A stretch of 64,000 bases of DNA from NCBI RefSeq assembly GCF_022836475.1, contig NZ_BQXH01000012.1, positions 1 to 64,000 on the forward strand, written 5' to 3'. This document shows, piece after piece, positions 36,198 to 45,200 of this stretch (the stretch's first letter is position 1; every line of letters begins with the position of its first letter). Made by a program: the position numbers and the translations under genes. The notes below the pieces were generated by a model, which saw nothing but the letters and a program-made list of their open reading frames with translations, ran no database searches and was not told where the DNA came from. This DNA is from Ligilactobacillus pabuli. Lineage in GTDB: Bacteria > Bacillota > Bacilli > Lactobacillales > Lactobacillaceae.

Positions 36198-36692
36198 TTA
36201 GTCCTTGTTACTGAGTTCATCGTAAACTTTGCCGCCAACCAAATCATTGGTCCACATCCAAACCATATGGCCGACTAATTCAGAGAGGTGTTCGTCTTTA
36301 GGTTGTTCCTTAGCTGATGGGACAACGTTCAAGGCTGGCATTACACCCAAGTGGAAGACTGCCCAAACACCGATTCCATACCAAGTTCCGTGGCCTTTAG
36401 TAATTGCGGGGAATTTGTGGCGTAATAGTTCGTAGATCACTGCCCAGGAAACGGAAAAGCCGTAGTGCATGATGAAACCAGGCCATTCGATTTCATGACC
36501 AGAAAATGTGTATTTCTGACGAAGAACTTGGTCAGACAGGCCTAACATCCGCATGGTCTTGTATGGTGGGTTTTCTGCGTCCCGTTCTTCTGTCCGAGGT
36601 GGGAAGACATTTTCCCAACCCATTTTAACTAAACCAGAGATCAGCCCAGCGGCGATCCCGGCACCGATTGCTTTTTTAACACTAACTGCCAT
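36198..36692 (-). CDS. YagU family inner-membrane protein (DUF1440)
   Basis: Membrane protein of 164 residues with about four hydrophobic segments. KKAIGAGIAAGLISGLVKMGWENVFPPRT at the head and SELVGHMVWMWTNDLV near the end match the YagU family, which in enteric bacteria has been linked to acid resistance. Ribosome site GAGGAGG. It appears to be a single-gene unit. Confidence 0.85.
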   Translation of the reverse strand: MAVSVKKAIGAGIAAGLISGLVKMGWENVFPPRTEERDAENPPYKTMRMLGLSDQVLRQKYTFSGHEIEWPGFIMHYGFSVSWAVIYELLRHKFPAITKGHGTWYGIGVWAVFHLGVMPALNVVPSAKEQPKDEHLSELVGHMVWMWTNDLVGGKVYDELSNKD

Positions 36693-36936
36693 TCAAAATT
36701 CCTCCTCGTTCTATTTCTTTGTTAATAATTCTAACAAATAGTAAGTATAAATTCAAATTCATTTAGTCCATAGGTTAATTAAAGGCTAAATTTCAGCTTT
36801 TTTCAAAGAAAACGACTTCAGATGTCCGAAAAAGACCGCTTCGCCTGGAAAATGGGCCCAGATTGCACTCCAATGAGCTATTGGTCGCTGAGATCAAAAA
36901 TAGTCCACCAATGCTAGCGAACTATCTGCTGACTGC

Positions 36937-37317
36937 TTATTTGGAAATATCTTTCAAAATAAAGACAACGTGGTCTTTGTTGTGCAGCTTTTGTTCAGTC
37001 ACGCCTTTTTTGGCTTCTTTGCCGTTCACTTCATACACCCAATACTCATCTAGGTCTGGATTCTGGGCATGTCCCTTAATCTCAGTCACCATCTGCTGCT
37101 CAAGCTTGACGTGCCAAGCTTTCTTTAGCCCTTGTAAAACGTTGGAGCCTGGCTTAACAGTGACCGTCTTTTTAGCCAGTGCTTTATTTTCATGCTTGAG
37201 CTGATAACTGACCCGGAGTGTTTTTTCCTGCGGCTGTTGCGTTTGATTACCGCCCGCACAACTCGCTAAAACTACTGTGGCCAACAACGTCACAATTATC
37301 ATTAAACTCTTTTTCAT
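36937..37317 (-). CDS. DUF4430 lipoprotein
   Basis: Secreted lipoprotein of 126 residues: leader with lipobox VLASC (Cys20), then one DUF4430 domain (VTVKPGSNVLQGLKKAWHV; DLDEYWVYEVNGKEAKKGV; HNKDHVVFILKD). DUF4430 is related to the C-terminal domain of transcobalamin. It starts only 5 bases after the stop of queG, so it is co-transcribed with a cobalamin-dependent enzyme; a role in binding a corrinoid outside the cell is an attractive inference, not a demonstrated one. Confidence 0.82.
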   Translation of the reverse strand: MKKSLMIIVTLLATVVLASCAGGNQTQQPQEKTLRVSYQLKHENKALAKKTVTVKPGSNVLQGLKKAWHVKLEQQMVTEIKGHAQNPDLDEYWVYEVNGKEAKKGVTEQKLHNKDHVVFILKDISK

Positions 37318-37322
37318 CTTGC

Positions 37323-38498
37323 TCAGTCCCTCTTATTTTGTTTTAAAGCCATAATTTTAAGCACTGCTTGCTGGTATTCATCCAAGTATTCACTGGGCGT
37401 ACCGGCAGCTTGTTCTTGCTGATACTTTTTCTGTAAAAAGTCGACGATCTCTGGGTTAAATTCCCGGACCAGCCGCCCCACCGCATAAGCTGCAGTCGCG
37501 CGAATAACGGGTCGTGGATCTTGGTCAAGTACTGCCAAAATTTGTGGGAGCGCACTGCGGTCACCCAAATTAGCGAGCGCGATCAGTGCGTTGCGCTGCA
37601 GCGGCTTTTTTCCACGCCAGGACCCGGCTAGCGGACCAAACCGGTCTTTGAAATCCCGGTTAGTGATCGTCAGTAAGGGCACGAGCTCTGGAGAAACGAC
37701 CTCGGGATCTGGTTCCATTTCCGGGTGAAAGTGAAAGTCTTTGCCCCGGTTAAACGGACAAACTAGCTGGCAAATGTCGCACCCATAAATCACGTTATGG
37801 ATCAGCGGCCGAAACTCGTCAGGCATTAACCCCTTCGTTTGCGTTTGGTAAGACAAGCAGCGTTGCGCGTTCAACCGCCCGTCCCCGAGCAGCGCACCCG
37901 GTGGACAATAATCGATACAGCGGGTGCAATCCCCGCACTGTGATTCTTGCGGCTCGTCTGGTTCAAACTCAATGTTAGTAATAATTTCGCCCAAATATAC
38001 AAACGACCCAAATTTCTCCGTGATCAGCAAACCGTTTTTGCCGATGAAACCTAGGCCAGCCCGTTGCGCCACGGCTACATCCACGAGCTCGCCGGTATCG
38101 ACCATCGGCTTAAAAGTCACGGACTCATCTGCCAGCGCGGTGATCTGCTCGATCAGCTGCGTCATTTTGTCCCGCAAGATCTGGTGGTAATCAGCTCCCC
38201 ATGAGGCTCGGGCAAAGTGTCCCCGCTTTTGTTTCGTTCGCGGCGGGCGGGTCCGCATCTTAGTCGGATACGCCAACGCAATGGCAATAATCGAACGCGG
38301 CTGGTCAAAAATCAAATCAGGATTAAGTCGTTCGTCCAAGTTTTGGTGCTCGAACCCTGAAGTATGTCCGGCAGCTTTTTGGGCCAACAAACTCGGGCGC
38401 AAGTGTTCAAAATTTTCTGCCGTCGTAAAGCCGATTTGATCGATTCCAATTTCTTGGCTAGCCTGAATGATTTTTTCCTTCAGCTGTGCGTTAACCAT
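37323..38498 (-). CDS. queG: Epoxyqueuosine reductase
   Basis: Converts epoxyqueuosine to queuosine in tRNA, the last step of queuosine synthesis, with cobalamin and two 4Fe-4S clusters. About 391 residues. Cluster ligands: [16 protein letters not shown] and [11 protein letters not shown]. The family head [16 protein letters not shown] is present, and [25 protein letters not shown] in the middle. The C-terminal third has HEAT-like repeats ([23 protein letters not shown]). ATG at 38498 has GAGGTGAA; a GTG lies 9 bases earlier. Other que genes are not in this window. Confidence 0.92.
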   Translation of the reverse strand: MVNAQLKEKIIQASQEIGIDQIGFTTAENFEHLRPSLLAQKAAGHTSGFEHQNLDERLNPDLIFDQPRSIIAIALAYPTKMRTRPPRTKQKRGHFARASWGADYHQILRDKMTQLIEQITALADESVTFKPMVDTGELVDVAVAQRAGLGFIGKNGLLITEKFGSFVYLGEIITNIEFEPDEPQESQCGDCTRCIDYCPPGALLGDGRLNAQRCLSYQTQTKGLMPDEFRPLIHNVIYGCDICQLVCPFNRGKDFHFHPEMEPDPEVVSPELVPLLTITNRDFKDRFGPLAGSWRGKKPLQRNALIALANLGDRSALPQILAVLDQDPRPVIRATAAYAVGRLVREFNPEIVDFLQKKYQQEQAAGTPSEYLDEYQQAVLKIMALKQNKRD

Positions 38499-38521
38499 CG
38501 CCTTCACCTCGCTTTGTTTTA

Positions 38522-38593
38522 ACTAGTCGAGCTCCATGAAACAGAAAGTGCCGATTATGCTCGCTTTTTCCCGTTTCACTCCACTCTGTTTTA
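38522..38593 (+). repeat. Dispersed repeat, family 2, short form
   Basis: TAGTCGAGCT near the start, CCGTTTCACTCC and CTCTGTTTTAC at the end, without the central blocks of the long form. Upstream of queG. Confidence 0.6.
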
Positions 38594-38694
38594 CTTTAAT
38601 TATACAATGTGACTCGCTAAACTTTAAGCATTTCTGATTATTTTTGTTAGGATCTACAGTAGGTTTCCGCATCAGAAATAAATCCATCTAAGTG

Positions 38695-38850
38695 AGGCGG
38701 CTTTGCTGGAAAACTGAGGGTTACTTTGCCTGACTTACACACAGTTGAGCATTAACTGGGGGTTACTCTCTCTGACTTACACACAGTTGAACGTTAACTG
38801 GGGCTTACTTTCCCCGACTTACACACAGTTCATCAACAAACTATGGGCTT
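38695..38850. repeat. 42-bp tandem repeat array E
   Basis: Three to four units of 42 bases with AACTGGGGGTTACT, loop CTGACTTACACA, then CAGTT: the inverted repeat is AACTG/CAGTT. Lies in the divergent gap between queG and the lipocalin-like gene; the remaining bases hold promoters not clearly readable. Confidence 0.8.
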
Positions 38851-38941
38851 CTTCCTGCTCAATGACGCTATTTTCCTATATTAACGCTTCCAAAAAAGTT
38901 GTAAAATAGTAGATAATTTTATGACTTTAAGGAGGATCACC

Positions 38942-39367
38942 ATGGATTTAGAGAAATATTTAATTGGAACTTGGGAATTAGTTGATTACAAATTTAGTGA
39001 AGCTGGCAATCCAGAACCGCTAGGACCCAACCCTAAAGGATTTTTGATGTACACTACTGACGGTTTTGTTTCCGCACAAATGATGAAGCAAGGCCGCTCT
39101 AGTTATCAAAGCGGTAACTTACACTTAGGTTCAACTGAAGAAATGGCTGAAGCTGCTGCGGGCTATTTAGCCTATGCCGGCAAATTTGCCATCACAGGCT
39201 TTGACAAAGAAACAAACACAGTTTCTCTCGAACATCATATGGACGTTAGCATGAACCCCACTTGGTTGGGAGAAACACAAAAACGCTTTGCCACCTACAA
39301 AGACGGTCTCTTAAATATCCATGCGGACGTCAATGATGCTCAATTAATTTGGAAAAAAATAGAATAG
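38942..39367 (+). CDS. Lipocalin-like domain protein
   Basis: Cytosolic protein of 141 residues. LIGTWELVDYKFS starts the lipocalin-like beta barrel (the GTW of the lipocalin signature), followed by GFLMYTTDGFVSAQMMK and the C-terminal WLGETQKRFATYKDGLLNI. Members of this family (Lipocalin_5) are found near oxidoreductases but have no firm role. ATG at 38942 has TTTAAGGAGG; the upstream ATG at 38921 lies before that site and is not used. Confidence 0.82.
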   Translation: MDLEKYLIGTWELVDYKFSEAGNPEPLGPNPKGFLMYTTDGFVSAQMMKQGRSSYQSGNLHLGSTEEMAEAAAGYLAYAGKFAITGFDKETNTVSLEHHMDVSMNPTWLGETQKRFATYKDGLLNIHADVNDAQLIWKKIE

Positions 39368-39389
39368 TCGGAATAATTTCTGACCTGCT

Positions 39390-39438
39390 ATAAAGCAACA
39401 GGAGAGACTGGTAATGCTAGTCTTTCCTGTTGCTTTTT
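39390..39438 (+). terminator. terminator of the lipocalin-like gene
   Basis: Plus strand: AAAGCAACAGGAGAGACT, short loop, AGTCTTTCCTGTTGCTTTTTATTTT. Confidence 0.92.
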
Positions 39439-39479
39439 ATTTTGCAGAGATTATCAAATAGAAGCGCGATCCAGGTACA

Positions 39480-39815
39480 ACTGGATGCAAGTTTGTCATT
39501 CTTTTAACCAGTCTCCAGCCAACTGGTGACAAGTTTGCTGTTCTTTTAACCAGTCTCGACGCAACTGGTGACAAATCTGCCATTCTTTTAGCCAGTCATA
39601 AGCTCTGGCTCATATTTTGCCTGACTTTGCTCCAGAGTGATTCAGTCTGGAGCTTACTTTTGCAAATTTGGGGCCAAACGCTTTTAGTCTGGACCCCCTT
39701 TTGCTAATCTTGGGGCCAAACGTACTGAGTCTAGCCCCTCCTTTACTGATTTTAGGGCCAAACATACTCAGTCTGGCCCTTCTTTTCCCATTCTTAGGGC
39801 CAAACTACCACCATC
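39480..39815. repeat. 42-bp tandem repeat array F
   Basis: About eight units in four variants: ACTGGTGACAAG...ACCAGT, CTCTGG...CCAGAG, GGGGCC...GGACCCC / GGGGC...GCCCC and AGGGCCA...TGGCCCT. The last pair is the clearest case of matched change, since both arms differ from the neighbouring unit and still pair. Lies between convergent genes. Confidence 0.88.
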
Positions 39816-39897
39816 GCTCCGACCCAGCTCCAATTTGCACACCTAATTCAAAATTTTAAATACGCCCCTCCCAAAATACTCCCCCCTCTTACTTCAC

Positions 39898-39940
39898 GCA
39901 AAAAAAAGCACAGCCCCCAACTTGAGAGCCATGCTTCATT
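39898..39940 (-). terminator. terminator of the apf gene
   Basis: Minus strand: AAGCATGGCTC ... GGGGCTGTGCTTTTTTTT, about 30 bases past the stop. Confidence 0.8.
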
Positions 39941-39968
39941 GCTTTAATTTCATTAATTTTAAATTTGC

Positions 39969-40601
39969 TTAGTATGAATGATGTGCATTCCAGTACTGTT
40001 GAGCAGCTTGCCATGAGCCATAACGAGCAGTGACATATTGCTGAGCAACACGGTCCTGGTTAGCGCGGGAGTAATCACCGTTCAACTTATCAGATGATAA
40101 TTGGTAAGCACCGATGTAGATCCCGTTTCTTGCATTGTAATCTCCGCTAGATTCGCGCGCCATGATAAATTGGCGAGCAGCTGCTTCTGAACCAGAAACG
40201 TTAGCAGTTGAACGTTGTGGTTGGGCAGCGCGTTGTTGCGGCTGTGCCTGAGCAACTGGAGCTTGCGCTTGTTGTTGTGGTTGAGCCGCTGGAGTTTGTG
40301 CAGCAGCTGGTGCTTGTTGTTGCTGAACTGCAGCCTGTGTTTGTTGTGGTTGTTCAACCACTTTCACGTTCCCTTTCTTGTCGATTTCTAGCTTTTGGCC
40401 AGGCAAGATAAAGTTCACGTCAGCTAATTTGTTAGCTTTTTCGATGGCAGCGACTGTTGTATGGTGTGCCAAGGCGATATCCGAAACTGTGTCACCAGCT
40501 TTAACGGTAACTGTATCGGCGTTGGCAGCAACTGATCCTGCAGCGAACAAACCTGCGGCAGCTGTTAGTGAAAGTAAAGTCTGTTTGATATTCTTTTTCA
40601 T
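39969..40601 (-). CDS. apf: Aggregation-promoting-factor-like LysM protein
   Basis: Secreted wall protein of 210 residues. Signal peptide ending ANA (about residue 28), one LysM domain (VTVKAGDTVSDIALAHHTT to LPGQKLEID), a Gln/Ala/Pro-rich linker (about 85-130) that would span the wall, and the C-terminal Apf domain: ARESSGDYNARNG, YIGAYQLS, QDRVAQQYVTARYGSWQAA, ending NAHHSY. Apf proteins of lactobacilli are involved in cell shape and aggregation, and the domain resembles a lytic transglycosylase. Ribosome site TAGGAGTG. Confidence 0.9.
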   Translation of the reverse strand: MKKNIKQTLLSLTAAAGLFAAGSVAANADTVTVKAGDTVSDIALAHHTTVAAIEKANKLADVNFILPGQKLEIDKKGNVKVVEQPQQTQAAVQQQQAPAAAQTPAAQPQQQAQAPVAQAQPQQRAAQPQRSTANVSGSEAAARQFIMARESSGDYNARNGIYIGAYQLSSDKLNGDYSRANQDRVAQQYVTARYGSWQAAQQYWNAHHSY

Positions 40602-40904
40602 GATCTGTTGGACACTCCTATAATTACGATAAATTTTGATAACAAGTTTCGTCGAACTAACTTCAATTGATTCAACGTCACCTAGTATAGCTAATCAATG
40701 TAACATTTAAATACCAAACTATTTACCATTTACGCCGTTTTTGCAAAAAAACTATCATTTTGCAACATTTAGTAATATTTACTAAATAAATTTGCCCAAA
40801 TCCAGCTAACAAATCCAGTCAGAACAGTCTGCAGCCCTAGATTTCTTTTATAACAAAAATCGGTCTCTCAGCCCTAAATATTACAAAAAGTTTTTTATTT
40901 CACA
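40602..40904. other. Long AT-rich leader region upstream of apf
   Basis: About 300 bases without a gene. A minus-strand TATACT about 110 bases before the apf start may be its -10, but no matching -35 is convincing. Highly expressed wall-protein genes often have long leaders; nothing else can be assigned. Confidence 0.4.
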
Positions 40905-40905
40905 A

Positions 40906-40936
40906 AAAAAGCCGGTCACTTAACCGACTTTGTCCT
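40906..40936 (-). terminator. terminator of the two-repeat orphan gene
   Basis: Minus strand: AAGTCGGTTAAGTGACCGGCTTTTTTT, compact hairpin with a T run. Confidence 0.85.
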
Positions 40937-40945
40937 TGCTTTTCT
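40915..40945. repeat. Direct repeat, copy 1, flanking the orphan gene
   Basis: Matches 41907-41937 at 29 of 31 bases (block ACTTTGTCCTTGCTTTTCT is identical). This copy overlaps the terminator hairpin; the other lies just after the ECF operon and has lost the hairpin's second arm. Confidence 0.85.
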
Positions 40946-40993
40946 TCCAAAATTTCTGACTTCTTTACCCACAGTTTTTTCTGTCACAAGTAA

Positions 40994-41776
40994 TTATTGT
41001 GGATGGGAAGTCTTTCTTTGCCCCTGCTTAATGGCGTCTTGAATCGCAGTGTATTGCAAATGCGCAATCTTTTCGAACCCATAGGCAGTGACGTTCTCAC
41101 GTGAATTAGTCACGCGTTGATCTTGATGTTTGCCGCGGTATCCCCGTAAATAAGGCGCAACAAAAGCATCAAACTCGACTTCATCTCCACGTTGGAGCGG
41201 TTCTAGCCGATAAAACTCGGCAATACGTTCCATCCAAATTTGGTCCGCTACGACTTCATTTTTGCCGTCCGCTTTGACGTGAGCGACGGCCACATATTTC
41301 TTGTTATTATGACTAACATGGACGTAATTAGCGACAAAATGATGTTTTTTCTGGTCATGTAAGAGGCTCATTTTAGTTTGTTGCGTGCGCTCATGCTGCT
41401 TTTTTTGCTGAACTGCTACGTTTTTAACCGGATCAAAATGTCTCACCTGGTGGATATCTTCTAAGCCGTAGTCCACCGTCACCACACCCGTTTGCGTAGG
41501 ATTTCTGCGATAAACATTGACCCGCGCACTAAATTCCACTTCGTCGCCAACTTCTAACGGCCAGACCTCAATAAATGCAGGATATCTTTGGAGCCAAACA
41601 TGGTCCGTCACTTCAGTTAGCTCTCCTTTAAATTTTAGTCTGACATTTTCGACCATCAGATATTTTTGCTCAGCAGTGGCCGACGAATAATTCGCTACAA
41701 AAGTGTGGCGTTTGAAGTCGTGCAGTTCACGCAACTTTTTTCGTGAAACTGCATCATCTCCCGCTCGCATAAACAT
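40994..41776 (-). CDS. Unknown protein with an internal duplication
   Basis: Protein of about 260 residues, no signal or membrane part, not a family I know. It consists of two related halves: LHDFKRHTFVANYSS, then VWLQRYPAFIEVWPLEVGDEVEFSA, then YGLEDIHQVRHFD; and again LHDQKKHHFVANYVH, IWMERIAEFYRLEPLQRGDEVEFDA, YGFEKIAHLQY. The strand-rich pattern with GDEVEF suggests a small beta barrel, such as an OB-like fold, in each half. It is basic and could bind nucleic acid, which is a guess. It is flanked by a 31-base direct repeat. Confidence 0.7.
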   Translation of the reverse strand: MFMRAGDDAVSRKKLRELHDFKRHTFVANYSSATAEQKYLMVENVRLKFKGELTEVTDHVWLQRYPAFIEVWPLEVGDEVEFSARVNVYRRNPTQTGVVTVDYGLEDIHQVRHFDPVKNVAVQQKKQHERTQQTKMSLLHDQKKHHFVANYVHVSHNNKKYVAVAHVKADGKNEVVADQIWMERIAEFYRLEPLQRGDEVEFDAFVAPYLRGYRGKHQDQRVTNSRENVTAYGFEKIAHLQYTAIQDAIKQGQRKTSHPQ

Positions 41777-41906
41777 CAACTCACTTTCGCTTTAAACCCA
41801 GCTATGACTGACTATGTTTCTTTCCAGTGTCCGAATTCACGATAATGATGATTTTCATCCGTTGCCTCTTTTTCATCTATTTTGCCAAATGTAGTCCCGC
41901 TAATTC

Positions 41907-41937
41907 TGTCAATTAACCAACTTTGTCCTTGCTTTTC
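41907..41937. repeat. Direct repeat, copy 2, flanking the orphan gene
   Basis: Partner of 40915-40945. It begins 7 bases past the stop of the ECF T-component gene, where that operon's terminator would be expected. Confidence 0.85.
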
Positions 41938-41943
41938 TCTTGG

Positions 41944-42792
41944 TTAGTTAAACGGATTATAGTAGCGTCCGCCGTTCACCTGAAATAACGCAATTCCCAA
42001 CACGATCAAAACGACCGTGAAAAAGATCAACCCGTAATCCAGTTTTGCTAACGGGTGTGACATATACCAGGTCCGTTTCTTTTGCGTGCCAAAACGGCGC
42101 AAGCGCATGGCCCGCGTCGTGACTTCGATCCGGTCAAGCGATGAAAAGACCAGCGGCAATAAAATTTGCGAGCTGCCCTTCACCCGTTGCCAGATGCCTG
42201 CCTTCTTTGAAATTTCCAAGCCCCGTGCCTGTTGCGCCAAACTGATCTGTTTGAACTCGCGCATAAAGTCTGGAATGTAGCGCAGCGACAATTCGACCGC
42301 GTAACAGATCTTGTAAGGGATCTTGATGCGGTTCATCCCCGCCGCCAGCTCAGAGGGATCCGTAGTGTACAAAAATGCCAAGATCAGCGGCACGATAAAA
42401 ATATATTTCAACGTCATGTTTAACAAATAAAATAATTCTTCAGTCGTAACGACAAAAAAGCCGCTGCCAAATAAGACGTGACTGCTGCCGTAAATTTCGG
42501 CGCCGTAGTGTGGGCTGAACACATAAACTAAGACCAGGTTTAACAAGGTAAACCCAATAATGGCGTAGACTAAACCGCGCACCTGCCGCCACTTCAACCG
42601 GGCTGCAGCGTAAAAAATGAAGGCAAAGGCTGTCAATAAAACTAAGTAGCGCGTGTCATAACTGACCATCCCGATCGCCGACAGTCCCAACAAGATCACG
42701 ATTTTGGTGGTCCCGGATAACCGGTTGATCCACGGAGCCCGCTGCTGCGACCCGGCGATTGGCTTCGGGTCAGTTTTCAACTTGGTAGGCAT
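41944..42792 (-). CDS. ECF transporter T component
   Basis: Transmembrane coupling protein of about 282 residues (CbiQ/EcfT family), with about five hydrophobic segments. The two coupling-helix motifs that touch the ATPases are seen as AQQARGLE and TTRAMRLRRFG. ATG at 42792 has AAAGGAGC in front and overlaps the ATPase gene by 23 bases; the open frame reaches 42831 but without a ribosome site. Last gene of an S-ATPase-T operon. Confidence 0.88.
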   Translation of the reverse strand: MPTKLKTDPKPIAGSQQRAPWINRLSGTTKIVILLGLSAIGMVSYDTRYLVLLTAFAFIFYAAARLKWRQVRGLVYAIIGFTLLNLVLVYVFSPHYGAEIYGSSHVLFGSGFFVVTTEELFYLLNMTLKYIFIVPLILAFLYTTDPSELAAGMNRIKIPYKICYAVELSLRYIPDFMREFKQISLAQQARGLEISKKAGIWQRVKGSSQILLPLVFSSLDRIEVTTRAMRLRRFGTQKKRTWYMSHPLAKLDYGLIFFTVVLIVLGIALFQVNGGRYYNPFN

Positions 42793-44497
42793 GCTGCTTG
42801 CTCCTTTCGTAGGCGGTAAATTTTTCGGCAAAGCTGATGGCGTCGGCGATCCCCGCCTTTTGGGCCAAGGTCTGTAAGCTCAAATGCGACAGGTGAGCCT
42901 GTTTGATCACGGCTTGATCCGTCAAAACTTCTGCCGGTGGGGCCTGGGCCAAGAAACGTCCCTGGTCCAAGACGAGTGCCCGGTCCGCGTAACTTAACAT
43001 CAGGTTCATGTCGTGAGTCACCATGACGACCGTCACGCCAAGGTCGCGGTTCAAGTCCGCCAAAAAGTCCATCATCTGGGCATAATGCGCGAGGTCCTGA
43101 CCTGCTGTCGGTTCGTCCAAGATCAAGATCTCGGGTTCTAACACTAAGACTGCCGCGATCGTGACCCGTTTTTTTTGCCCGAAACTTAACGCGGACAGTG
43201 GCCAATTACGGTATGGATATAAGCCGGTAACTTTTAAAATTTTGGCGACACGCGTCTGCTGTTCGTCAGCGGGAACGTGGCGTAACTTCAAGCCTAAGGC
43301 AACTTCCGCAAACACCATCGTCTGCGACAACATCTGGTTGGGGTCTTGCAAAACGTAGCCGATCCGCTCGGCCCGCTCTTTGACAGATAACTGCTCTAGG
43401 GGCTGAGAACCTAAGGTTAAACTACCAGATCGCGGAGTCAAGAAACCTGTGATCAGGTTGATCAGTGTCGTTTTGCCGGTCCCATTTTGGCCGACTAAAG
43501 CTACCATTTCCCCCGCATTGATCGTGAAGTCGAAATTCGTAAAGAGCGGCGGCTGTCCCGCGTAGCCAAAGTTCAAGCCCTCCCCGCGTAATAACGGCTG
43601 CGGCTTAGTTTCGACTGGCGGTTGCGGTAAACTTGCTTGCCACGTTGCCAACTGTTGACCCATTTGAGCTGGCAGCTCTAGTTGCGGCAAGTCATCCAAA
43701 CCGCTGAGTTGAGCCACGTCGATTCCGGCATCTTTTAAGGCCGTGACATATAATGGTTCACGCAAACCGTTTTTCAGTAAGACGTCCGTTTGTAAGACCT
43801 CAGCCGGGGTGTCGTTGGCAATGATCTGACCGTCTTTTAAAATGATCAGGCGGTCAAAGGCCACTTGGAGTGCTTCTTCGATCCGGTGGTCGATCACGAT
43901 CACGGTCAAACCGCGTTCGTCTGCCAAACGCGCCAAAAGTTCCATCGAAGCTTTGCCAGCCGCTGGATCAAGGTTAGCCAACGGTTCGTCCAACAACAAG
44001 ATCGGTTCATTGTCGATCAGCACTCCTGCCAAGGCGACCCGCTGTTTTTGGCCGCCGGACAGTTCTTGCGGTTTATGGGATAACAGCTCAGGTAAATCGA
44101 GGATCTCCGCCCATTGCGCGACGCGCTCGTGTAACTCAGGGACTGGTCGCTGGTCGTTTTCCAGGGCGAAAGCCACATCTTCAGCCACCGTTAACGCCAC
44201 AAACTGTGCATCCGAATCCTGCAACACGGTCCCGACTTCAAAAGACAAGGCCGTGATGTCTAACTCAGTGATCTCGCGGCCGTTGATTTGGACCTGGCCG
44301 TGCAGCTCACCCGGAAACTCGGCCGGGATCACCCCATTTAACAAACTGTCCAAAGTCGACTTACCCGAACCAGACGGACCTGTCAGTAAGACTTTTTCAC
44401 CCGGCATAATTTCAAGGTTCACATTTTTCAGCGTCGGCTCAGTTTGATTGCGATACTGAAAACTAACATTTTTAAAGACAATATTTGGAGTTGACAT
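42770..44497 (-). CDS. ECF transporter ATPase, two fused ABC domains
   Basis: Duplicated ATPase of 575 residues (YkoD type). First domain: Walker A GPSGSGKST near 37, signature LSGGQKQRVALAG, Walker B ILLLDEPLANLD. Second: Walker A GQNGTGKT near 335, LSFGQKKRVTIAA as a deviating signature (SFGQ in place of SGGQ), Walker B ILILDEPTAGQD. Fusion of the two ATPases in one chain is common in this subgroup and makes a dedicated, not shared, ECF module. Confidence 0.92.
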   Translation of the reverse strand: MSTPNIVFKNVSFQYRNQTEPTLKNVNLEIMPGEKVLLTGPSGSGKSTLDSLLNGVIPAEFPGELHGQVQINGREITELDITALSFEVGTVLQDSDAQFVALTVAEDVAFALENDQRPVPELHERVAQWAEILDLPELLSHKPQELSGGQKQRVALAGVLIDNEPILLLDEPLANLDPAAGKASMELLARLADERGLTVIVIDHRIEEALQVAFDRLIILKDGQIIANDTPAEVLQTDVLLKNGLREPLYVTALKDAGIDVAQLSGLDDLPQLELPAQMGQQLATWQASLPQPPVETKPQPLLRGEGLNFGYAGQPPLFTNFDFTINAGEMVALVGQNGTGKTTLINLITGFLTPRSGSLTLGSQPLEQLSVKERAERIGYVLQDPNQMLSQTMVFAEVALGLKLRHVPADEQQTRVAKILKVTGLYPYRNWPLSALSFGQKKRVTIAAVLVLEPEILILDEPTAGQDLAHYAQMMDFLADLNRDLGVTVVMVTHDMNLMLSYADRALVLDQGRFLAQAPPAEVLTDQAVIKQAHLSHLSLQTLAQKAGIADAISFAEKFTAYERSKQHAYQVEN

Positions 44498-44500
44498 GGG

Positions 44501-45064
44501 CTATTCCTTCGTTAATTTTTGGTCCTGATTTTGCGTCTTGCCGTATGCGATCAATAATAAGGTAGCCACGATCCCGATCGCCAGCGAGTTCGTAATAGTC
44601 GCTGTCACACCCTGCAAAAAGACCTTGCCGGCCGGTTGCGAGTAGATCCAGATATCGCCTAACGGAGCGAGCACGCCCCAGCACAAAATATTGGCAACAA
44701 CTTGTAAAACGTTAAACTTCACCAATTTTCCAGTCGTTAATTTTTCCTGCTTGATCTTCAATAAATTACGTGAATACCCGATCAGAAAACCAAATAAAGC
44801 ATCGGCAATGATCCATGACCACCACGGGTCACCCCAGGATAAGTCAGTAAAGAGATGGGCAAAAAAGGCCGTCAAACCGCCCACTGCGGGGCCAAAGATG
44901 GCTGCCAAAAAGGTCAAAAAGGCTTCGCCGAGGTCAATCGTCGTGTTCGGCACTCCAGTTGGAATGGGCACAAAACGTTTCAAAACAAAGACAATGGCGA
45001 TCCCAATTCCGGTGGCGACTACCGCTTGGACTGACAGTCCACGACTACTCTTTTTTTCGTTCAT
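44501..45064 (-). CDS. ECF transporter S component, UPF0397 family
   Basis: Substrate-binding membrane protein of 187 residues with about five or six helices. KRFVPIPTGVPNTTIDLGEAFLTFLAAIFGP and GDPWWSWIIADALFGFLIG are typical of UPF0397. The vitamin or cofactor carried is unknown for this family. First gene of the S-ATPase-T operon; 3 bases separate it from the ATPase gene. Confidence 0.88.
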   Translation of the reverse strand: MNEKKSSRGLSVQAVVATGIGIAIVFVLKRFVPIPTGVPNTTIDLGEAFLTFLAAIFGPAVGGLTAFFAHLFTDLSWGDPWWSWIIADALFGFLIGYSRNLLKIKQEKLTTGKLVKFNVLQVVANILCWGVLAPLGDIWIYSQPAGKVFLQGVTATITNSLAIGIVATLLLIAYGKTQNQDQKLTKE

Positions 45065-45200
45065 TCAAAATTCCTTCTTCCTATTATGGTTACTAACTAT
45101 CACAATCTTAAACTACTGACCGTTTAAGTCAAGTCAGTCTTTATCAAAATGCGAACGAATAGTAGCTTTTTTCGGCTAAAGTTACTTTCATTTTGACAAA

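Noticed and set aside
35979-36278. Plus-strand frame of 99 codons
   Set aside because: It lies within the family-2 repeat and runs into yagU antisense; similar peptide text appears in the false N-terminus of menA, showing it is repeat-derived.
42777-43205. Frame of 142 codons opposite in phase to the ECF ATPase
   Set aside because: A shadow in a GC-richer part of the ATPase gene; no start signal and no family features.
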